In this document: piece by piece, positions 58,106 to 64,000 of the stretch
How the letters are laid out: every line of letters starts with the position of its first letter
Position numbering within the stretch: position 1 is the first letter of the stretch
Assembly: GCA_963555705.1 (NCBI GenBank)
Contig: OY743180.1
Location: 41,324,129-41,388,128, forward strand
From: Ligustrum vulgare
Lineage: Eukaryota; Streptophyta; Magnoliopsida; Lamiales; Oleaceae
Length of the DNA stretch: 64,000 nucleotides
Reading direction: 5' to 3'
Notes under the pieces: generated by a model
The model's input: the letters and a program-made list of their open reading frames with translations, nothing else
What the model was told of the DNA's origin: nothing
The model's database searches: none
Program-made: the position numbers and the translations under genes

Positions 58106-58324
58106 TTTTCAAGCTGTAAATAGAATTATAAAAATTAACTAATAAATTAAAATAATCTAAAATTAAATTAAATACCCAATCCACACCAAACCCTAATTAT
58201 TTTCTCACTATATATATATATAGTGAGAAAATAATTAGGGTTTGGTGTGGATTGGGTATTTAATTTAATTTTAGATTATTTTAATTTATTAGTTAATTTT
58301 TATAATTCTATTTACAGCTTGAAA

Positions 58325-58325
<1 letters not shown>
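58106..58325. repeat. Perfect 220-bp palindrome without spacer
   Basis: Arms 58106-58215 and 58216-58325 are exact reverse complements, 110 bases each, checked base by base, with the centre in TATATATATATA. Pairing stops at 58105/58326. The arm contains CCACACCAAACCCTAATTAT. No inverted-repeat transposon signature or target duplication is present at the ends. Confidence 0.97.

Positions 58326-58326
<1 letters not shown>

Positions 58327-58357
<31 letters not shown>
58327..58357. repeat. (TA)n microsatellite beside the palindrome
   Basis: About 14 TA units, directly after the right arm. Confidence 0.92.
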
Positions 58358-58359
<2 letters not shown>

Positions 58360-58360
<1 letters not shown>

Positions 58361-58989
58361 CATTATGGTTCAACAGAGGCGCAACTCCCCCCCCCAACCA
58401 CACCCAATGCCAGCTGGACTCTGCCCCTGCTTCGAACATTACCGGCAAGACCATTGTTGGCAGCCGCAATTTCAAAGTAAACTTGAAGCTAGAGGCGGCA
58501 GGGATTTTGAAGGTAGACATGAGGTCGTGATTTACCTAGAGGCAATTGCGATTCCGCTACGAGATTGATCAGCGATGACGCTGTTGCATTCATCAAGCAG
58601 TAGCATCACTACTACCATCGAGCAGCAACGCTGCTGCACCGATATAGCGGTGACAGCGCCGCTTCTAAATTGGGTGGTGCTGCTGTTTTGATGTGGTGTT
58701 TTACTTGTAAATGTTGGTGGTGTTGCTTTGATCCGGCATGTAAGTGGTGGAGAGTCAGAGACCATTATGGTGGGGAGAGAGTGGAATTTTGATATTGGAA
58801 TTTGGAAATGGAATAGAGAGTTTACTGGTAGTGAATCGTCGCGACGGCACATGGTGCTTAACTTCTAAATTGGTTGAAAATGTTGTTGGGTACTGCTTCT
58901 TGTTGACCATTAGGATAAGACCGGATAAGAAACTGAGAAGAAGAGAAGTTATTCCAGCCACCAACGTTGAGAATTTTGCACTTCTCGGG
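58360..58989. other. Unassigned stretch
   Basis: Balanced base composition, with CCCCCCCCC near 58388 and repeated GCAGC/GCTGC words near 58580-58680. An 82-codon ORF (58744-58992) ends inside the next element and opens on a non-ATG codon. No family recognised. Confidence 0.4.
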
Positions 58990-60587
58990 TGATAAGTATA
59001 TATTATACACTTATTTCTATCCTAAAAGTAGGATTTTATATGTTCGTTTGAGAATATTTGCTATTGATTTTGTCATTATTTGTTTATATTTTAGAAATAT
59101 CTCAAAGTCGAGAAAATTGAGGAATTAAAGCAAAATCAAGTCAATTTGATGATTAAAAAGCTCAATTGTGCAAAGGAAGAGTTGATGAAGTAAATCAAGG
59201 GCTTAATTGAAAGAAAAATCAAAGAAGAAATCAAAATTTGAAGATATTAGAAGTTTAGGGATTAAAGTGTACAAATCAAATGAAGAATGACCAAATTACA
59301 AATACTCAATGATTGATTCGGACTTTGATACGATACTTGAAGATTGCTGGAGTCAATTGGATGCAATCATAAGTCAAAAAGGAATGAAATATGATAAGAA
59401 TATTACCATAAATTTATTCCAATCAAACAAGATTTCTGGCAGATTTGTAGTTGGACTTTGAGAGTTAATTTTGGTGTAGTAAACATTCGAATTGAGAAAA
59501 TCCTATCTCTGGAAGAATGCATGCCTTTAAGTTATATTTATAATGCACTTTGAACCACCTCAATCGGATAAGATAATAGAAAGATATGATCAAAATACTA
59601 AATACTGTGTAGTGACAAAAAGATCTCCCGCGAAGGTAACTTTCCTTGTTCGGTTGGGACTCTTTGGACGCCAAATTGGATGTGATTTTCAACATACTTT
59701 TCCTCCAAGCAACCTAGTTTCCAAGGATGTCTATAAATACTAGACTTGGAGCACGAAACTTGCTAAATTCATATCAAAACGTTGTCAAATTGCTAGGGGA
59801 TCCATGCCCCGTCTAGAGCACAATTGAAAATCAAAGAACAAGAAAATGAACGGGGTGACATCCCGTTATTTTTCTTGTGAATTCTATTCAATTATGTTTC
59901 TAGGCTAGGTTCATAGTGTTAGAATTGTGATGAAGTTTTGATTTCCTGAATCCATATTTTAATCTATTATTTATTTCATGCAATTTATGGTTCCTAGCAA
60001 TTGATTCACGCTTTTACTATTATGCAATTACTTGATCACTAGTTGTATGATTTTTTTGTTATGATTTCTTTAGAAATATTAGGAATTCATTAGACAAGTT
60101 TTAATTTCCACAAAGTCCGATAGGGGTTAGAAATATATCCCTATACTTTGTGTTATCTACTATAGTATTTATAGACCTTGTAATGCTTTTCTATACATTT
60201 AGATTCTTCATAGAAATATAGTCGTGTCGTGTATAGGAAAATGTGTTAATTCTTGTCCAAAAGGGAGTTTTAATTGGAATATGGATTTTTAAAACCCATG
60301 AATTGTATTTAAATAATTTGGTTAAAATATAGATGATATAGTCAAAATGGATTCATAATTCTAACGCGTCTGCTTTTCATAGTTTTAAATCAAATTTTCA
60401 TTATTTATTTAATTCAATCAATTTTTCAAAAAAAAAAAAAAAAAAAATCATCAAAACCAAAGCTTTTCATAGTTTCGGTTAAGAAATAGTGGTCTACAAT
60501 ACAATTTGTACAATCCTCGTGGGAACGATACACGAACTTACATCCACTTTATTACTTGTACGATCCGTACACTTGTGGGAGCAAACA
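58990..60587 (+). mobile_element. Solo LTR, family A, 1598 bp
   Basis: TGATAAGTATATATTATACA...GTGGGAGCAAACA, with flanks TCGGG (58985-58989) and TCGAG (60588-60592), a 4-of-5 duplication. TATAAATA box at 59732-59739. It parallels 45250-46656 in reverse orientation, including the TTTATTACTTGTACGATCCG end. No internal region on either side. Confidence 0.85.
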
Positions 60588-60592
60588 TCGAG

Positions 60593-60960
60593 TGTCCAGA
60601 ACCTAGTTCATTGTGACTTAAAAATGTTCATGACCTAATAATTTGATATGAAGTGACCTGAAAATAAGTCAAACTCGATTAATTTAACATTTTGTGACTT
60701 ATTGATTTAATAAGTTGTGACCTTTAAATTAGTATTGACTTAAAACATTGTGAAAATATAAGTTCGATTTTTGACCTACAATTTTTTTCCTTGTGACATT
60801 AAAATAAGTCATACTTGTTGTGACCTTAAAAATGGTAGTTGTGACCGTAAAATAATCTGTGTCCTAAAAATGGTAGTTGTGACCTAAAAAATGATGACTG
60901 TGACTTACACTATTTGCATTTTGTGACTTGGGGTTTTACAATGTTGTGACCATCATATTT
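60593..60960. repeat. Second GTGAC-rich repeat field
   Basis: Repeats of TTGTGACCTAAAAATGG and relatives (GTGACTTA, GTGACCGTAAA) about a dozen times. Similar in kind to 752-1230 but with different flanking words. Confidence 0.6.
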
Positions 60961-61159
60961 ATAATTATTTAATACAACTCCTACTAAATGCGTAATAAAT
61001 ATTAATTTTTCTTCAAAACTTATTTAGATTTTAGAAAGTTCATTTTGGCGGAAATCTATATGTGTATTTTTGTGATGACTCTTTTATTATAAAAAATATA
61101 GATATAGATATATAGAATATGGATATAGATATATAGATTGATTTTAATATAGTAACTAA

Positions 61160-61314
61160 GAGCTTGTTTGGTCCTATCTATTTTTTTCAATTTTTTTCTC
61201 AAATTTATTTTCAATCATACATTTATATGGGACCAACCATCTTTTACACTTATCAACATACATTCTCCAAAAAAATCGATATTTTCCTAAAAACTACCTA
61301 CACCAAGCAGGCTC
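61160..61314. mobile_element. Tourist-like MITE, 155 bp
   Basis: Inverted ends GAGCTTGTTTGGT and ACCAAGCAGGCTC (two mismatches) with TAA duplications at 61157-61159 and 61315-61317. Confidence 0.82.
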
Positions 61315-61317
61315 TAA

Positions 61318-62321
61318 ATTGATTGATTTAATTTAGATTATTAAAATTTAAAATAGCATTATCTTGAGAAAATGTTGGATTTAATTTTTTTATTTTATTT
61401 ATTTTAGCATAATCTTGGATTTAAAAGAAAACCTAAATGTATTATAAATATAATATTTTCTATAACCACTCTTTATAAGAAAACCTCAACGTAAAAAGAC
61501 TATTTAATATTTATATACGACAAATTTTTTATTATAACACTTCAATAAGTTCCCACTTCCCGATGTAGCCAAGTCTTGTTAATCTCTGCCACTTCTACAT
61601 TGTTTACATGCTTTTGGGAAGATCTCAGATTAGTACATTTACCAAAAAAGCCCTCAGCACTTATTTTTGGAAAATGTTGTGCAATGGTTTTAGGGGTGAA
61701 AGTGGTATAAATTGCTTTTATAGTAAAATATCGCTGTCAAACAAAGGTGCATGTCAGCCATTTTTAGCAAAAAAAAAAAAAAAAAATTGTAAATGTTTGT
61801 CATACAAACTCGTTGTCCACTTTTATTTTTGTTATAACACCTTCCGAAGAATTATGTTGACAATAAAGATGACAATTAAGTGATGTGGACGTGTTGTATT
61901 TGTTGATTTAAAAGATGATGTGACGTGTGAAACAAAGGATTGTGCCACGTAAGCTAATTCTCAACCTCATTGTTACACTCATTGTGAGTGTAACAAAGTT
62001 TCCTTCCAAAATACTTTTGGGCAGGAAATCTTTGCCAACTATTCTCCTTTTAATAGTATAAGATAAGATATCTCGATGTGTATTTTCTTTTGAACTTATT
62101 GACTTGGTGATAAAAATCAAGCAATTCGGTAAAAGTTCCTATCTAAATAGCAAATCAAGATTTCTCCAAAAATAAAAAATCAGACTCTTCAAGTGATTTC
62201 TCTCAATCATGAGCAATTAGAAGACACATTTGAGGAGGAATCAATTATTGGCTTTGTAAGTCTATGCAATTACAAGCACTCGATATCTTTTCAAAGAAGA
62301 TGAGCAAAGTTAAATAAAGGT
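61318..62321. other. AT-rich stretch, no gene identified
   Basis: The only structure seen is the short hairpin at 61970-61996. Short ORFs at 61608-61883 and 61908-62120 have no recognisable content. Confidence 0.55.
61970..61996. repeat. Short perfect hairpin
   Basis: TTGTTACACTCA and TGAGTGTAACAA, 12-bp stem with TTG loop. Not followed by a T run typical of a pol III terminator; role unknown. Confidence 0.85.
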
Positions 62322-62443
62322 TGTGGTGTAATTGGCCCAACAATGCAGCCCAAGAGGCCCAACAAATTAGAGCTTGATCTATATTGAAGAATTGAAGCTG
62401 AAGTCCAAATATAATACTGGTCCATTCCAAGTTGAAGCGGCCC

Positions 62444-62699
62444 AACTCCTAAAATCGGGTCATAAGCCCAACTGGTTAAAACAAACATTTCAATCCTTGC
62501 CTTGGATCTTATGAAGTGATCTGGAGCGTCAATTCTTTTGATAAGGATTGATGTTTCAATTTTCAATTCGGAACTCCTAAAATCGGGTCATAAGCCCAAC
62601 TGGTTAAAACAACCATTTCAATCCTTGCCTTGGATCTTATGAAGTGATATGGAGCGTCCATTCTTTTGATAAGGATTGATGTTTCAATTTTCAATTCGG
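62444..62699 (+). repeat. 128-bp tandem duplication in the LTR
   Basis: Units 62444-62571 and 62572-62699, with three differences noticed (AACAAACATT/AACAACCATT, GATCTGG/GATATGG, GTCAATT/GTCCATT). Confidence 0.93.
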
Positions 62700-62714
62700 C
62701 TTCTTCCAGACTCT

Positions 62715-62718
<4 letters not shown>

Positions 62719-62753
<35 letters not shown>
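62719..62753. repeat. (CT)n microsatellite
   Basis: About 17 CT units. Confidence 0.95.
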
Positions 62754-62757
<4 letters not shown>

Positions 62758-62924
62758 GATTTCTTTTATTCTTCAAACCTCTGAATCTTTGTGTAATATC
62801 AGAGAGTTTCTTAGTGGATTTACAGTTAGTAGTCTGTAAAACTTTGTGGATCTTCTGTTAAGTTTGGGTGAGATTTTGAGTTTATGAGTCTTTTTCAGAT
62901 TTGGTTTATACTTGTAAAACTTAA

Positions 62925-63785
62925 GCCCCTGTTCTCTTTGCTGTTTTGAGGTCATTTTCTGTTTTTATTTTCAAAAATTCTAAAAACGCGTTCTCTTTAC
63001 CATTTTCAAAAACGCATTTTGGAAAACAAAAAAAAAATTGTACACAAAACGGAAAACGCCCGAAACATCGTTTTGGGCGTTTTGTGTGTATTTCGACAAA
63101 AATGTCCAAAACGCGGAAAACGCGTTTTGGGAATTTTTTTTTTTTATTATAGAATTACCTTAACTTAGAACTAAGCTTAATATAAAGTTTTTATTTTTTT
63201 TTATTTTTTTATTTTTTTATTTTAGAATTCTCCTAGCTTGGAACTAAGCCTAAATAAAGAATTTTTTTTTTTTTAGAATTATCCTAACTTGGAACTTAGT
63301 TTAAATAAAGTTTTATTGAATTCAATATCAACATTACAAAAAAAAATTAAATGAGAATTCTTGTTGTTATATTTCAAAAAATGCAATGATAAATGGACTC
63401 TGGTGGTTTTGAAAGAACTTGCATTTTCTAGATTTTAATAGAAGTAGAGCTTTCTCAAGTCCCGAACCTGACCAAGCTGTGTTAATATAGACTCTTAATG
63501 CACACATTAGTGTGTTGCATGTAACCATATTTTTAGTGTATTGTGAAAGGAAATTTGAGTTGGAGTTAGTAGTATTTTGCAAGCAAATTAATTAAAAATA
63601 GTGTAAATAGTGTTCTGCGAAATTTCAAACAGAACGTGTTTTCCAGCTTTTCATTTTCAAAAACAGTTTTCAGAAATGACAAACCAAACGCGTTTTCAGC
63701 AAATTTGAAAACAAAAATGAAAACACAAAACACAAAACATTTTCGAAAATGAAAATACAAAATAAAATACAAACAGAACGCCACC
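62925..63785. mobile_element. Harbinger-like MITE, 861 bp, in the Copia LTR
   Basis: TAA duplications at 62922-62924 and 63786-63788. Ends GCCCCTGTTCTCTTTG and CAAACAGAACGCCACC are imperfect inverted repeats. Both flanks are rich in AAAACG/CGTTTT words. The middle contains three copies of a TAGAATT...CTTGGAACT...TAAATAAAG unit (near 63151, 63223 and 63276). No transposase. Confidence 0.65.
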
Positions 63786-63893
63786 TAAGTTTCTTGTTTT
63801 ACATATTTTATTAATGAAGTTTCTAGAGTTATTTGAGTTGATCTTGAGTTCTTTGTGGTTTGTTTGTGATTCTGAGTTGTAAAATCATAACAA

Positions 63894-63906
63894 TGGTATT
63901 AGAGCC
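63894..63906 (+). other. Primer-binding site with one substitution
   Basis: TGGTATTAGAGCC instead of TGGTATCAGAGCC. Confidence 0.75.
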
Positions 63907-64000
63907 TAAGGGTTCTTGAGAATACGCTAAAATATGACTCAAAACCACTAGATCTAGACTTTTTGGGTTAAATGATGTGATCCGACATAGGAGATCAATG

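Larger units (their letters stand above)
62322..63892 (+). mobile_element. Copia 5' LTR (with MITE insertion), running off the window
   Basis: It ends CATAACA at 63892, followed by TGGTATTAGAGCC (63894-63906), the usual primer site with one C-to-T change. The start at 62322 (TGTGGTGTAATTGGCCC) is a best guess. Inside are a 128-bp tandem duplication, a CT microsatellite and the MITE 62925-63785. Without the MITE the LTR would be about 700 bp. The remaining interior lies beyond 64000. Confidence 0.65.

Noticed and set aside
752..60960. The two GTGAC-rich fields as the two ends of one giant transposon
   Set aside because: Both carry GTGAC in the same orientation and differ in spacer words; inverted arms would be expected.
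61970..61996. Perfect hairpin as a transcription terminator
   Set aside because: Not adjacent to any gene and no T run; intrinsic terminators do not apply to plant nuclear genes.

Overview
The window is plant nuclear DNA, from a eudicot. Evidence: long introns, dense LTR retrotransposons primed from initiator-Met tRNA, Tourist-like MITEs, and fragments of a plant CC-NB-ARC resistance gene. An asterid is my guess from the resistance-gene type; it is weakly supported. No bacterial, viral or organellar genome layout, rRNA gene, convincing tRNA gene or CRISPR array was seen. One ordinary host gene looks intact: a five-exon J-domain (DnaJ-like) protein, 33040-41433 (+).

Layout, left to right. 1-750: end of a Tat/Athila-like LTR, next to a GTGAC-rich repeat field. 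1886-4244 (-) and 4782-7310 (+): two solo LTRs of one Ty3/gypsy family in opposite orientation; the first has a perfect ATGCC target duplication. 8114-21003: a minus-strand LTR element (duplication GTTTC) whose left LTR is split by a very young, 9.9-kb, plus-oriented element at 8137-18060 (duplication GAAAG, 3.3-kb LTRs). That inner element has no gag or pol. Instead it carries two antisense ORFs: an intact intronless LOG-type cytokinin phosphoribohydrolase (12641-13294) and a basic Cys-knuckle protein (13624-14175). This is the most unusual object in the window. 21009-26083: AT-rich DNA with a minisatellite, a 0.5-kb tandem duplication and MITEs. 26084-32561: a Copia element with 459-bp LTRs differing at three positions (duplication TTAAA) but a ruined, internally deleted interior.

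33040-41433: the J-domain gene, with MITEs and other repeat debris in its introns. 41722-42106 and 54940-55030: two pieces of one NB-ARC resistance pseudogene, separated by a Copia element (42107-54939, duplication GATTA). That Copia element itself received a solo LTR in its left LTR (42234-43664) and a Tat/Athila-like non-autonomous element in its interior (45250-51834, duplication ATGGT). 55031-58989: retroelement debris, a Copia LTR with primer site, and a perfect spacerless 220-bp palindrome (58106-58325). 58990-60587: another solo LTR, followed by a second GTGAC-rich field. 62322-63906: a Copia 5' LTR with a MITE inside it, running off the window.

Most of the sequence is therefore layers of nested insertions, and the order of events can be read from the target duplications. 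Element borders were found by matching repeat ends and duplications by eye. Family names (Copia, Tekay-like, Tat/Athila-like) rest on primer sites, polypurine tracts and protein motifs, not on database searches.
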